Assembly (NCBI GenBank): GCA_900771975.1
Contig: CAAGPV010000072.1
Coordinates: 1-64,000, forward strand
Origin: an uncultured Prevotella sp.
GTDB taxonomy: Bacteria > Bacteroidota > Bacteroidia > Bacteroidales > Bacteroidaceae
Length of the DNA stretch: 64,000 nucleotides
Reading direction: 5' to 3'
Shown: positions 34,892 through 43,713 of the stretch, piece by piece
Numbering within the stretch: position 1 is the first letter of the stretch
Layout: the number at the start of each line of letters is the position of its first letter
Translations under genes and position numbers: made by a program
Notes under the pieces: generated by a model
What the model was told of the DNA's origin: nothing
Database searches by the model: none
Seen by the model: the letters and a program-made list of their open reading frames with translations, nothing else

Positions 34892-37255
34892 ATGAATAAA
34901 AGTAAAATTGTGTCCTGTTTGGCAGCAGGGCTTTTATCTACGACAATGATGGCACAAACAGTTCCACAACTACAAAAAGACAACATCAACGAGGTGATTG
35001 CCGCCATGACCCTCGAAGAGAAGGCTCAGCTTCTCGTGGGTGGCGGTAACGATAGCTTTGTAGGAAGCGGTTCAATGATGGGGCATCAAAAGAAGTTAGT
35101 GGCCGGTGCTGCCGGCATCACCGTGGCCATTCCCCGCCTGGGCATCCCTGCAACAGTGATGGCCGACGGCCCCGCCGGCGTTCACATCGATGCAAAGCGC
35201 GAGGGAACCGACCAAACATTCTATGCTACCGGATTTCCCGTAGGCAGTTGTTTAGCCGCCACCTGGAATACCGAGCTCGTCAAAAAAGTGGGACAAGCCA
35301 TCGGCAACGAAACCAAGGAATATGGTTGTGATGTCATTCTTGGTCCTGGTATGAATATCCACCGAAACCCTTTGTGTGGTCGTAACTTCGAGTACTACAG
35401 TGAAGATCCTTTGCTTACGGGAGCCATCGCTTGCGCTTATACCGATGGCGTGCAAAGCCAAGGCGTCGGCGTAAGTGCCAAACACTTTGCCGTCAACTCA
35501 CAAGAAAGCGACCGCACACGAGTGGACGAGCGTGTCAGCCAACGTGCCTTACGCGAAATATACCTACGGGGTTTCGAGATGCTGGTACGCCATTCTCAGC
35601 CATGGACCATTATGTCGTCCTACAACAAGATAAACGGCACCTACTCGCAGATGAACAAAGACCTTCTGACCAACATCTTACGCGACGACTGGGGCTATAA
35701 GGGCATCGTGGAAACCGACTGGATTGGCAAACGTGCAGACTTGCCAACAGAGCAGGAAGTGGCTGCCGGCAACGACTTGATGACGCCTGGCTATCCAGCA
35801 CAGGCGGAAGATATCGTTACAGCCGTCAAGGACGGACGTCTTAGCATACAGGATGTAGACCGCAACGTTCGCCGTATGTTGGAATATATTGTCAAGACAC
35901 CACGTTTCAATAAGTATCAGTTCAGCAACCATCCTGACCTCAACGCCCATGCACAAATCACAAGGCAAAGCAGTGCCGAAGGTATGGTCTTGCTGAAGAA
36001 CGAAAACCATACGCTTCCTATTAGCAACCTAAAAACCGTTGCCCTCTTTGGCGTCAGCTCCTACGACTTCCTAAGCGGTGGTTTGGGATCGGGATGCGTA
36101 AACGTCCCCTACGTAGTAGACATGGTTCAAGGGTTGAAAAACATAGGAGTCTCTACCACTCCCCTACTGACCGACATCTACCAGAACTATGTGAAATATG
36201 CTCGTGCAAAGCTCAAAGCCGACAAGAATCCCATGATGTGGTTCTTGGATCAAGGACAACCAAAGTATGACGAAATCGAGATAACCGAACGTTGCGTACA
36301 ACATGAGTTGCAAGAGGCTGATGCGGCTATCATCACTATCGGCCGGCAAGCTGGTGAAGGTATGGACCGCCAGATAGAGGGAGAGTTTAATCTCTCGCAA
36401 GACGAAAAAGACATGATTAACCGTGTCAGCGATGCTTTCCACGCCGTCGGCAAACCCGTAATAGTAATTATCAACTCGGGATCGGTGATAGAAACAGCCA
36501 GTTGGCGCGACCGTGCCGATGCCATTCTGATGGCTTGGCAGCCGGGCGAAGAGGGCGGCAACTCGGTGGCTGACGTGCTTACCGGAAAAGTGAACCCCAG
36601 CGGTCACCTCACAATGACATGGCCCATCTCTGCATGGGATCATCCTTCCACCCAAAACTTTGCACCCACCTACGACATGTACACCTATCGCAATTTGGAA
36701 AACTGGACGCCCAATGCCATAGCGGGTGTTGACTTTGTCAATCACGAAGAAGACATCTATGTAGGCTATCGCTATTTCGACACTTTCAAGCGCCCTGTTG
36801 CCTATCCATTCGGCTACGGATTGTCATACACCACTTTTGAGTTTGGCAAACCCCGTGTCAGTTTCGATCAGAAAACGGCAACCGTCACCGTAGCCGTCAA
36901 GAACACCGGAAAAGTGGCTGGCAAGCAAGTGGCCCAAGTGTATGTATCGGCTCCTAAGGGCACTATCGAAAAGCCTTCTAAAGAGCTAAAGGCCTTTGCC
37001 AAGACACGTTTGCTTCAACCGGGAGAAAGCCAAACACTGACAATGAAGATTGCCACGCGCGACCTTGCCAGTTTCGACGAGGCCCATAGCCAATGGAAAG
37101 CCGAGAAAGGCAACTACCTGATACAGGTGGGCGACAACATCGAGAACATTCTTGGACAAGCTTCCATATCGTTACGTAACGACTATACAGAAGCTGTAAG
37201 CAATGTTCTTGCCCCCAAACAGCCATTGAAAGTTCTTACACAAAAGAAGAATTAA
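34892..37255 (+). CDS. bglX: Exported GH3 beta-glucosidase (BglX-like)
   Basis: A 787-residue GH3 enzyme. I take the ATG at 34892, where a signal peptide begins (KIVSCLAAGLLSTTMMAQ); the frame is open to 34805 but a promoter box lies between. The TIM-barrel domain has VMADGPAGVH, KHFAVNSQESDRTRVDERVS and the nucleophile region GIVETDWIGKR. The alpha/beta sandwich domain and a C-terminal fibronectin III-like domain (PFGYGLSYTTFEFG onward) follow. The family removes terminal beta-linked glucose or xylose from plant glycans; the exact substrate is not readable here. A strong terminator follows. Confidence 0.92.
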   Translation: MNKSKIVSCLAAGLLSTTMMAQTVPQLQKDNINEVIAAMTLEEKAQLLVGGGNDSFVGSGSMMGHQKKLVAGAAGITVAIPRLGIPATVMADGPAGVHIDAKREGTDQTFYATGFPVGSCLAATWNTELVKKVGQAIGNETKEYGCDVILGPGMNIHRNPLCGRNFEYYSEDPLLTGAIACAYTDGVQSQGVGVSAKHFAVNSQESDRTRVDERVSQRALREIYLRGFEMLVRHSQPWTIMSSYNKINGTYSQMNKDLLTNILRDDWGYKGIVETDWIGKRADLPTEQEVAAGNDLMTPGYPAQAEDIVTAVKDGRLSIQDVDRNVRRMLEYIVKTPRFNKYQFSNHPDLNAHAQITRQSSAEGMVLLKNENHTLPISNLKTVALFGVSSYDFLSGGLGSGCVNVPYVVDMVQGLKNIGVSTTPLLTDIYQNYVKYARAKLKADKNPMMWFLDQGQPKYDEIEITERCVQHELQEADAAIITIGRQAGEGMDRQIEGEFNLSQDEKDMINRVSDAFHAVGKPVIVIINSGSVIETASWRDRADAILMAWQPGEEGGNSVADVLTGKVNPSGHLTMTWPISAWDHPSTQNFAPTYDMYTYRNLENWTPNAIAGVDFVNHEEDIYVGYRYFDTFKRPVAYPFGYGLSYTTFEFGKPRVSFDQKTATVTVAVKNTGKVAGKQVAQVYVSAPKGTIEKPSKELKAFAKTRLLQPGESQTLTMKIATRDLASFDEAHSQWKAEKGNYLIQVGDNIENILGQASISLRNDYTEAVSNVLAPKQPLKVLTQKKN

Positions 37256-37272
37256 GCAACCCTCCAACAAAC

Positions 37273-37310
37273 AAAAAGCAGATAAACCCACAGGGATTAT
37301 CTGCTTTTTT
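37273..37310 (+). terminator. Terminator of the GH3 gene
   Basis: AAAAAGCAGATAA (37273-37285) pairs perfectly with TTATCTGCTTTTT (37297-37309), starting 17 bases past the stop. Confidence 0.88.
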
Positions 37311-37651
37311 TGTTTTAACTGCTTGAATGTACAAGGGCTTTCCCCTTTCTCTTTCAAGAAGAAACGCAACTTGTTTTCGCGCCATTGGGTTTCAATTTGA
37401 AAGCATAATGTAAACAGCTGATTTTCAAGACGTTAAAGATTACGTTGTAAAACCCTGTGTTTTAGCCCGTAAAACTGGCTCTTTTAGCGTCCAATATACG
37501 GCATTTCAGAGCCTAAAACCGGCACTTTTGCAAAGCAGGAAAATTTGTTTCAAATCGTAAGGAGAAAATTGAGCGAAAATGTGAAGCGAACAAAGCACCA
37601 TAAGCGACTTCCACCAAGCCCATTGGAAACAAGGAAGAGACAACTCCACCG
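37311..37651. other. Non-coding convergent spacer between the GH3 gene and rnhB
   Basis: Apart from the GH3 terminator and repeat copy C, this spacer holds the palindrome TTTCAATTTGAAA (37390-37402), the inverse complement of the one at 18897-18909, at 48 bases from copy C (49 counted from ACCCTGTG). I see no gene, RNA or further terminator for rnhB, so the repeat may serve as the 3' end of the suf-rnhB transcript. Confidence 0.6.
37451..37518 (-). repeat. Three-palindrome intergenic repeat, copy C (inverted)
   Basis: On the plus strand this reads AACCCTGTG, then TTTTAGCCCGTAAAA (37460-37474), TTTTAGCGTCCAATA (37482-37496) and TTTCAGAGCCTAAAA (37504-37518) with 7-base spacers, the inverse of copies A and B. 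A possible decayed fourth unit (TTTTGCAAAGCAGGA, 37526-37540) keeps the 22-base step. It lies between the convergent GH3 and rnhB genes and is the only structured sequence downstream of rnhB. Confidence 0.85.
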
Positions 37652-38263
37652 TCAGGATTGGAAATCAAACGACAGTTGCTCGGGAGGAAGCAACGTAAAG
37701 CTCTTGCGGTGATAAGGGGTTATGCCAAACTGCCGGATGGCCTCCCGATGAGCGCGTGTGGGATAGCCTTTGTTGTCCTTCCAGTCGTATTGGGGGTATT
37801 CGTCTGCCAGTTTCAACATATAATCGTCGCGATAGGTTTTGGCAAGAATGGAGGCCGCAGCTATGCTAAGATACTTTCCGTCACCCTTTACAATGGTTGC
37901 AAAGGGGATGTCATGGTAGGGACGAAAGCGGTTACCGTCCACGATGATAGCTTCAGGGCGAGGTTGTAGCTGGTCGAGCGCCCTGTGCATAGCAAGAATA
38001 GAAGCATTCAGTATATTGATTTTGTCAATTTCTTCAGGAGTGACAACCCCTACGGCCCAAGCCAAAGCATCGCGTTCGACCACCTCACGCAGTGCATAGC
38101 GTTTTTTTTCGGAAAGCTTTTTGGAGTCGTTCAAGTCGGGATTGTGATAATCGGGCGGAAATATAACGGCAGCAGCAAACACACTTCCTGCCAGACATCC
38201 CCTACCGGCTTCGTCACAACCTGCTTCTACAAGGGTTTCTGAAAAGTGATGAGACTGCAACAT
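37652..38263 (-). CDS. rnhB: Ribonuclease HII
   Basis: RNase HII cuts the RNA strand of RNA-DNA hybrids and single ribonucleotides in DNA. The N-terminal active-site motif EAGCDEAGRGCLAGSV gives Asp18 and Glu19; another acidic site is in EAIIVDGNRF. The length is 203 residues, normal for the family. It starts 5 bases after the sufS stop, so it is probably carried on the suf transcript. Confidence 0.96.
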   Translation of the reverse strand: MLQSHHFSETLVEAGCDEAGRGCLAGSVFAAAVIFPPDYHNPDLNDSKKLSEKKRYALREVVERDALAWAVGVVTPEEIDKINILNASILAMHRALDQLQPRPEAIIVDGNRFRPYHDIPFATIVKGDGKYLSIAAASILAKTYRDDYMLKLADEYPQYDWKDNKGYPTRAHREAIRQFGITPYHRKSFTLLPPEQLSFDFQS

Positions 38264-38268
38264 ACCCC

Positions 38269-39483
38269 TTAAAACATCTTAATGACACGTTCGATACCTT
38301 CGGCAAGAACGTCCACTTCTTCTTTCGTGTTGTATAGCGCAAACGAAGCGCGAACCGTTCCCTGCACCTCCAGTCGGTCCATCAACGGTTGGGCACAATG
38401 ATGACCAGTGCGAACTGCTATGCCGAGCCGGTCGAGCAATGTGCCAAGGTCAAGGGGATGAATGTGCCCCACCAGAAAGCTCACCACTGCATCGTGCAAT
38501 TTGCGAGGGCCGAAAATGCGCATACCTTCTATCTGCGACAGGCGCTCCATAGCATACTCCGTAAGTTGTTGCTCGTGGTGGGCAATGTTGTCCATCCCTA
38601 TTTTCGACATATAGTCGATGGCCTTTGCAAGACCATGTGTAGCCACATAGTCGGGGGTTCCAGCTTCAAACTTGAAAGGAAGATGTTCAAAGACAGTGCG
38701 TTCAAAACTGACGCTCTGTATCATCTCGCCACCTCCTTGATAAGGCGGTAAGCGGTCAAGCCACTCTTCTTTGCCATAAAGCACTCCTACACCCGTAGGA
38801 CCATACATCTTATGACCGCTGAAAGCGAGGAAGTCGCAGTCGAGCTTCTGTACGTCTATTGCCATATGCGGAGCTGACTGAGCCGCATCCACCATCACGG
38901 GAACGCCATGACCGTGCGCTATTCGAATGATTTGTTCAACAGGATTAACCGTTCCCAATACATTGCTGACCTGAGCAACGCTGACTATGCGTGTCTTCTC
39001 TGAAAACAATCGTTCGAAGGCATCCAAGTCAAGACATCCCTCATCGGTCATAGGGATTACTTTCAGGGCTATTCCTTTCTTTGCTGCCTGCAACTGCCAA
39101 GGCACAATGTTGGAATGGTGTTCCATCACCGAAACAATGACTTCATCACCTTCTTTCATCATAGCATCGCTAAAAGAAGAAGCCACAAGATTGAGACTTT
39201 CGGTTGTGCCACGGGTGAAAACAATTTCTTCCACCTTCTTGGCATTGACAAACTGGCGCACTCTTTCTCTGGCAGCTTCATGCAAATCGGTTGCTTGTTG
39301 AGACAGATAGTGGACGCCACGATGGACGTTGGCATTGGCATTGAGGTACTCTTCACGCATGGCATCGAGCACACAGAGTGGTTTCTGGGTGGTAGCGGCG
39401 TTGTCCAAATACACCAAAGGGCGATTGTAGACTGTGCGTGAGAGAATGGGGAAATCGTTTCTGATAGTTGCTATATCGTACAT
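38269..39483 (-). CDS. sufS: Cysteine desulfurase SufS
   Basis: SufS is a PLP enzyme that takes sulfur from cysteine for Fe-S cluster assembly. The N-terminal segment PLVYLDNAATTQKP, the PLP lysine in LAFSGHKMYGPTGVGVLYG and the persulfide-carrying cysteine in RTGHHCAQPLM (Cys363) are all present. The length is 404 residues. It is the last suf gene here, 36 bases after sufD. No sufE, sufU or sufA is in the window, so its sulfur-acceptor partner must be elsewhere. Confidence 0.96.
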   Translation of the reverse strand: MYDIATIRNDFPILSRTVYNRPLVYLDNAATTQKPLCVLDAMREEYLNANANVHRGVHYLSQQATDLHEAARERVRQFVNAKKVEEIVFTRGTTESLNLVASSFSDAMMKEGDEVIVSVMEHHSNIVPWQLQAAKKGIALKVIPMTDEGCLDLDAFERLFSEKTRIVSVAQVSNVLGTVNPVEQIIRIAHGHGVPVMVDAAQSAPHMAIDVQKLDCDFLAFSGHKMYGPTGVGVLYGKEEWLDRLPPYQGGGEMIQSVSFERTVFEHLPFKFEAGTPDYVATHGLAKAIDYMSKIGMDNIAHHEQQLTEYAMERLSQIEGMRIFGPRKLHDAVVSFLVGHIHPLDLGTLLDRLGIAVRTGHHCAQPLMDRLEVQGTVRASFALYNTKEEVDVLAEGIERVIKMF

Positions 39484-39519
39484 GACTTGCTATTTCTAAA
39501 ATCTCATAAAGACAATCTG

Positions 39520-40863
39520 CTATTTGCACAATTTGCAACCAGCGCAATGTTCGAGTTCACCGCGAAAACGCCGTTCAACAAGATAGTGAAGGCGATGGCG
39601 TAACGGTTCGAGGGCTATCTTGTCAAGCACCTCTCCCACAAAGGCAAACTGTAAAAGGAGCTTGGCTTCTTCCTGGCCAATACCGCGCTGTTGCATATAG
39701 AACAAGGCTGCATCATTGAGTTGGCCAACTGTTGATCCATGTGAGCATTTCACATCGTCGGCATAGATTTCCAGCATAGGCTGGGTGTACATTCGGGCTT
39801 CGCGGGTAGCACAAAGGTTCTGGTTGACTTCATCTGAAACTGTTTTCTGTGCTCCATGACGAACAAGCACACGCCCTGCAAAGGCACCTGTAGACTTGTC
39901 GTCTAACACATATTTGTAGAGTTCATGACTTGTGCAATGGGGCACTTGATGGTCGATGAGGGTGTTGTTGTCGACATGCTGGCTCTTATCGGCTACCACA
40001 CAACCATTGCAATCACACTCTGCGCCCTCGCCACGAAACAACAAATCAAGGCGATTGCGCGTGATTCCGTTATGAAGCGTGATGACATTGTGGTTGACAT
40101 GGCTATCACGAAGTTGCTCCACATAGACGTTGCTCACCCGAACATTCTTGGAATGGGTTTGTTCCAAACAGTTCAAATCCAACCGTGCGTTGTCAGCGAC
40201 AAAGGCTTCTGTCACCTGAGTGGTCAAAAACTTACAGTCGTCGGCACTGTCATCACAGAAAAGCAACGACACTTCGGCTCCTTCTTCCAACACAATCAGA
40301 ACACGACGGTTAACCATTAAGTCAACGTCTGAACGAAGGATATTGACAACCTGAATAGGACGCTCTACCTTAACACCCTTTGGCACATACACAAAGAGTC
40401 CATCCTGAGCGAGCATCGTGTTGAGTGCGGTAACGGCATCGCCATCCGTTTGTGCCAAACGGCCATAGTAACGGCTTACAAGATCGGGCCGTTGGCTGGC
40501 CACACGGTTGAGCGAATCTACGATGACGCCCTCTGTCAGATGAGCTATAGGCAAGGCTTTGTCATAAAACTGGTCGTTTACGACAAAATAGAGCGAGGTG
40601 CTCAGATTGGGAACGTCACACTTGAAAGCCTTATAGGGATCGACGGGGATAGGCAAACGGCGCAAATTGAGTCCGTAATTGGGTTCAAAAAGCGGTCGCA
40701 TATCGGTATATTTATAGCGCTCTACCTTGCGCGTGGGAAATCCTTGACGGCAAAAGTCTTTATAAGCACGATCACGTGGTGCATTCAGGACTTCTGCAGA
40801 AGGGCCTTTTATGAGCGCAGAGTTGTCACGATAAAGGTCTATATATTGCTGTTCTGCTGCCAT
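39520..40863 (-). CDS. sufD: Fe-S cluster assembly protein SufD
   Basis: SufD pairs with SufB in the SufBC2D scaffold complex. The 447-residue protein has the SufB/SufD beta-helix core (VRVSNVYVEQLRDSHVNHN, then VLVRHGAQKTVSDEVNQNL) and the conserved late segments YADDVKCSHGSTVGQLNDAALFYMQQRGIG and GEVLDKIALEPLRHRL. The last ten residues form a cysteine-rich tail, HCAGCKLCK. The ATG at 40863 starts 1 base after the sufC stop, so translation is tightly coupled. Confidence 0.95.
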   Translation of the reverse strand: MAAEQQYIDLYRDNSALIKGPSAEVLNAPRDRAYKDFCRQGFPTRKVERYKYTDMRPLFEPNYGLNLRRLPIPVDPYKAFKCDVPNLSTSLYFVVNDQFYDKALPIAHLTEGVIVDSLNRVASQRPDLVSRYYGRLAQTDGDAVTALNTMLAQDGLFVYVPKGVKVERPIQVVNILRSDVDLMVNRRVLIVLEEGAEVSLLFCDDSADDCKFLTTQVTEAFVADNARLDLNCLEQTHSKNVRVSNVYVEQLRDSHVNHNVITLHNGITRNRLDLLFRGEGAECDCNGCVVADKSQHVDNNTLIDHQVPHCTSHELYKYVLDDKSTGAFAGRVLVRHGAQKTVSDEVNQNLCATREARMYTQPMLEIYADDVKCSHGSTVGQLNDAALFYMQQRGIGQEEAKLLLQFAFVGEVLDKIALEPLRHRLHYLVERRFRGELEHCAGCKLCK

Positions 40864-40864
40864 A

Positions 40865-41620
40865 TCACTCTTCTCCTACCTCTGCTTTAATCCAGTCGTA
40901 GCCACGTTGTTCAATATCTTTGGCCAGTTCTGGTCCTGCCGTCTTTACTATTTTCCCCTTGTAGAGCACGTGTACGACTTGCGGTTTAATCATGTCAAGC
41001 AAACGCTCATAGTGAGTAATGACAATGGTAGAGGTCTTGTCGGTATGCATTTTATTCACGCCGTCTGCCACAATGCGCATGGCATCAACATCCAAACCCG
41101 AGTCGGTTTCGTCCAAAATGCTTAATGTTGGCTCCAACATGGCCATTTGGAAAATCTCATTGCGCTTTTTTTCTCCTCCAGAAAAACCTTCGTTCACGCT
41201 GCGCCGGGAAAGCTTTGAATCGAGTTCAACCAAATTGCGCTTTTCTCTCATCAGCTTCATAAAGTCGGCTGCGCTCAAAGGCTCGAGCCCTTGATACTTG
41301 CGTTTGGCATTGACTGCAGCCTTCATGAAGTTCACCATAGACACTCCTGGAATTTCCACCGGATACTGGAAAGAAAGGAAAATGCCCTCGCGAGCACGGT
41401 CTTCCGGCTTCATCTGAAGAAGGTCTTTCCCATTAAAGTAAGCCTCTCCTGCCGTTACGGTGTAAAGAGGATTGCCTGTCAGGACTGCGCTTAGCGTAGA
41501 CTTACCTGAGCCATTCGGCCCCATTATGGCATGAATCTCACCGTCTTGAATGGTGAGGTTGATACCTTTCAATATTTCTTTACCTGCTATTTCTGCATGC
41601 AGGTTCTTTACTTCTAACAT
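40865..41620 (-). CDS. sufC: Fe-S cluster assembly ATPase SufC
   Basis: SufC is the ABC-type ATPase of the SufBC2D scaffold. Walker A is GPNGSGKST, the signature motif is FSGGEKKRNEIFQ and Walker B is LSILDETDSGLD, followed by the H loop ITHYERLL. It is a soluble 251-residue protein. In the operon it is separated from sufB by a small gene of unknown function. Confidence 0.97.
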   Translation of the reverse strand: MLEVKNLHAEIAGKEILKGINLTIQDGEIHAIMGPNGSGKSTLSAVLTGNPLYTVTAGEAYFNGKDLLQMKPEDRAREGIFLSFQYPVEIPGVSMVNFMKAAVNAKRKYQGLEPLSAADFMKLMREKRNLVELDSKLSRRSVNEGFSGGEKKRNEIFQMAMLEPTLSILDETDSGLDVDAMRIVADGVNKMHTDKTSTIVITHYERLLDMIKPQVVHVLYKGKIVKTAGPELAKDIEQRGYDWIKAEVGEE

Positions 41621-41663
41621 ATCTTACCTTTTCTTAATTTCTTGTTGTTATGATGTTTACTTC

Positions 41664-41996
41664 TTAGAAAAGACTTCTTATCAGAATATCAGTAATTCCT
41701 TCTATCAACGCTTGGCCGAAAGTCTCGTTGAAATCGTATCCTCCAACAGGTTCGGGGAACAATGGAGGCGGATCGTCAACCCAATAGGGGCCACAGGCAA
41801 AAGGATGCGTATCTACCCTTTTAGGCTTTTCCGATGCAGGAAACATAACAGACGGCTTTACTACCGTATCGGTCTTTACCTCTTGCTCTATAAGCCATTT
41901 ACGCCAAGAAGGAACTTGCCACTCTGTGGCCGATACAGGTTGCAAGACTAACCATCCGAGCATTACCGTTACAATCATCCGTCCTGTACTCTTCAT
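41664..41996 (-). CDS. Small exported protein of unknown function inside the suf operon
   Basis: I do not recognise this 110-residue protein. It begins with a clear signal peptide (RMIVTVMLGWLVLQPVSA, cleavage likely before TEW). The mature part has WQVPSWRKWLIEQE, a proline-rich middle (CGPYWVDDPPPLFPEPVGG) with one cysteine, and a C-terminal amphipathic helix (FGQALIEGITDILIRSLF). It lies in line with its neighbours, 36 bases after sufB and 43 bases before sufC, so it is probably co-transcribed with them. An exported protein is unexpected in a cytoplasmic Fe-S assembly operon. Confidence 0.7.
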   Translation of the reverse strand: MKSTGRMIVTVMLGWLVLQPVSATEWQVPSWRKWLIEQEVKTDTVVKPSVMFPASEKPKRVDTHPFACGPYWVDDPPPLFPEPVGGYDFNETFGQALIEGITDILIRSLF

Positions 41997-42032
41997 CTTT
42001 TACCTCCTTTGTTTACAGGCCAGCCGTTCTGA

Positions 42033-43484
42033 CTATCCTACCGTTCCCTCCAAAGAGACGCTGAGCAGCTTCTGCGCTTCAACCGCAAACTCCATAGGCA
42101 ACTTGTTCAACACATCCTTGGCATAGCCGTTGACGATTAAGCCTACAGCCTCTTCGGTAGGAATGCCTCGCTGGTTGCAATAGAAGAGTTGATCTTCACT
42201 TATCTTCGAGGTAGTAGCTTCGTGCTCTACAACAGCGGAGTCATTATGAATATCCATATAGGGGAAAGTATGGGCTCCGCAATCGCTTCCTAAGAGCAGA
42301 CTGTCACACGAACTATAGTTGCGGGCGCCATCGGCATGGCTTGTTGCCCGCACAAGTCCACGATAGGAGTTTTGGCTATGGCCAGCAGAAATGCCTTTCG
42401 ATATGATAGTCGACTTGGTATTGCGCCCCATATGAATCATCTTGGTGCCCGTATCAGCTTCTTGATAATGGTTGGTAACGGCTACTGAATAGAATTCAGC
42501 CTGACTGTTGTCACCCCTAAGCACACAAGAAGGATACTTCCATGTAATGGCCGAGCCGGTCTCCACCTGTGTCCAAGACAATTTAGAACCCTCACCTCGC
42601 AAGTCGCCACGTTTTGTCACAAGATTGAAAACGCCTCCTTTACCATTCTCGTCACCGGGATACCAGTTCTGAACTGTTGAATATTTCACTTCGGCACGGT
42701 TGTTTACTATAATTTCTACGATGGCAGCATGCAACTGATTTTCATCCCGCATAGGGGCCGTACAGCCTTCCAAATAAGAAACATAGGCATCATCGTCTGC
42801 CACAATAAGGGTTCTTTCAAACTGACCTGTATTGCGTGCGTTAATGCGAAAATAGCTGCTCAGTTCCATCGGGCAACGAACGCCTTTCGGAATGTACACA
42901 AACGATCCGTCGCTAAAGACTGCGCTATTGAGTGCTGCATAGAAATTGTCACGATAAGGAACCACTGTTCCCAAATATTGGCGCACCAAGTCAGGATGGG
43001 ACTTGATCGCTTCTCCGATAGAACAAAATATGACTCCTTTCTCGGCAAGTTTTTCCTTGAAAGTAGTTTTCACCGAAACTGAGTCCATAATGGCGTCAAC
43101 CGCTGTTCCGCTTAGCGCCAAACGCTCTTCCAAGGGGATACCCAACTTGTCGAAAGTCTTCTCCAATTCAGGATCTATCTTTGCGTCCTTAGGCTTTTGT
43201 GCCAAAGGATCTGCATAGTAAGATATTGCTTGATAGTCTATCTTGGGCAGGTGTACATGTCCCCAAGAAGGTTGTTCTAACGTCTGCCAATAACGGAAAG
43301 CCTTCAAACGGAAGTCGAGCAACCAATCCGGTTCTCCCTTTTTGCGAGAAATCAGACGCACTACATCTTCGTTAAGACCTTTGTCAATAATCTCGGTATG
43401 CACATCAGTGGTAAAACCAAACTCATACTTCTGCTCAGCCACCTGCCGTACAAACTCGTTATTGGTATCTTTTTTCTCCATCAT
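42033..43484 (-). CDS. sufB: Fe-S cluster assembly protein SufB
   Basis: SufB is the main scaffold on which the SUF pathway builds Fe-S clusters. The 483-residue protein shows the usual segments KKGEPDWLLDFRLKAFRYW, VYIPKGVRCPMELSSYFRIN, VSYLEGCTAPMRDENQLHAA, SYRGLVRATSHADGARNYSSCDSLL (the latter with conserved cysteine, quoted in part) and LFYCNQRGIPTEEAVGLIVNG. It is the first gene of a minus-strand operon sufB, unknown, sufC, sufD, sufS, rnhB. Two adjacent ATG codons are possible starts. Confidence 0.96.
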   Translation of the reverse strand: MMEKKDTNNEFVRQVAEQKYEFGFTTDVHTEIIDKGLNEDVVRLISRKKGEPDWLLDFRLKAFRYWQTLEQPSWGHVHLPKIDYQAISYYADPLAQKPKDAKIDPELEKTFDKLGIPLEERLALSGTAVDAIMDSVSVKTTFKEKLAEKGVIFCSIGEAIKSHPDLVRQYLGTVVPYRDNFYAALNSAVFSDGSFVYIPKGVRCPMELSSYFRINARNTGQFERTLIVADDDAYVSYLEGCTAPMRDENQLHAAIVEIIVNNRAEVKYSTVQNWYPGDENGKGGVFNLVTKRGDLRGEGSKLSWTQVETGSAITWKYPSCVLRGDNSQAEFYSVAVTNHYQEADTGTKMIHMGRNTKSTIISKGISAGHSQNSYRGLVRATSHADGARNYSSCDSLLLGSDCGAHTFPYMDIHNDSAVVEHEATTSKISEDQLFYCNQRGIPTEEAVGLIVNGYAKDVLNKLPMEFAVEAQKLLSVSLEGTVG

Positions 43485-43538
43485 CTTTATATCATCTGTG
43501 CCAGCATTTTCCTATCCGGACACTTCTTTTTAAGGGTA

Positions 43539-43546
43539 CAAAGATA
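43539..43546 (-). promoter_or_regulatory. Promoter -7 box of the suf operon
   Basis: On the minus strand this reads TATCTTTG, matching TAnnTTTG, 54 bases before the sufB ATG. No -33 TTTG is visible at the usual spacing, so this promoter may need an activator or escape from a repressor. Confidence 0.6.
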
Positions 43547-43651
43547 CGAAAAAACTCTTTGACATAAGGACGTTTAGACAATTTTTCCCGTTACAAGCCT
43601 ATATTTAAACAAATTTGATAGTTTCGTTTTAATACCGAAAACGGCATACAA

Positions 43652-43687
43652 CAAAGGCGTACTCTCTATAGAAAGAATACGCCTTTG
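43652..43687 (-). terminator. Probable terminator of infB
   Basis: CAAAGGCGTA (43652-43661) pairs perfectly with TACGCCTTTG (43678-43687). It lies 26 bases past the infB stop on the minus strand; the T-run after it is weak (TTGT). Confidence 0.6.
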
Positions 43688-43713
43688 CCGAATGTATATA
43701 AAAGAACTGTATT

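Noticed and set aside
41550..41951. Plus-strand 133-codon frame opposite the small suf-operon gene.
   Set aside because: The minus-strand frame has a proper signal peptide, correct spacing and operon direction; this one lacks any start context.
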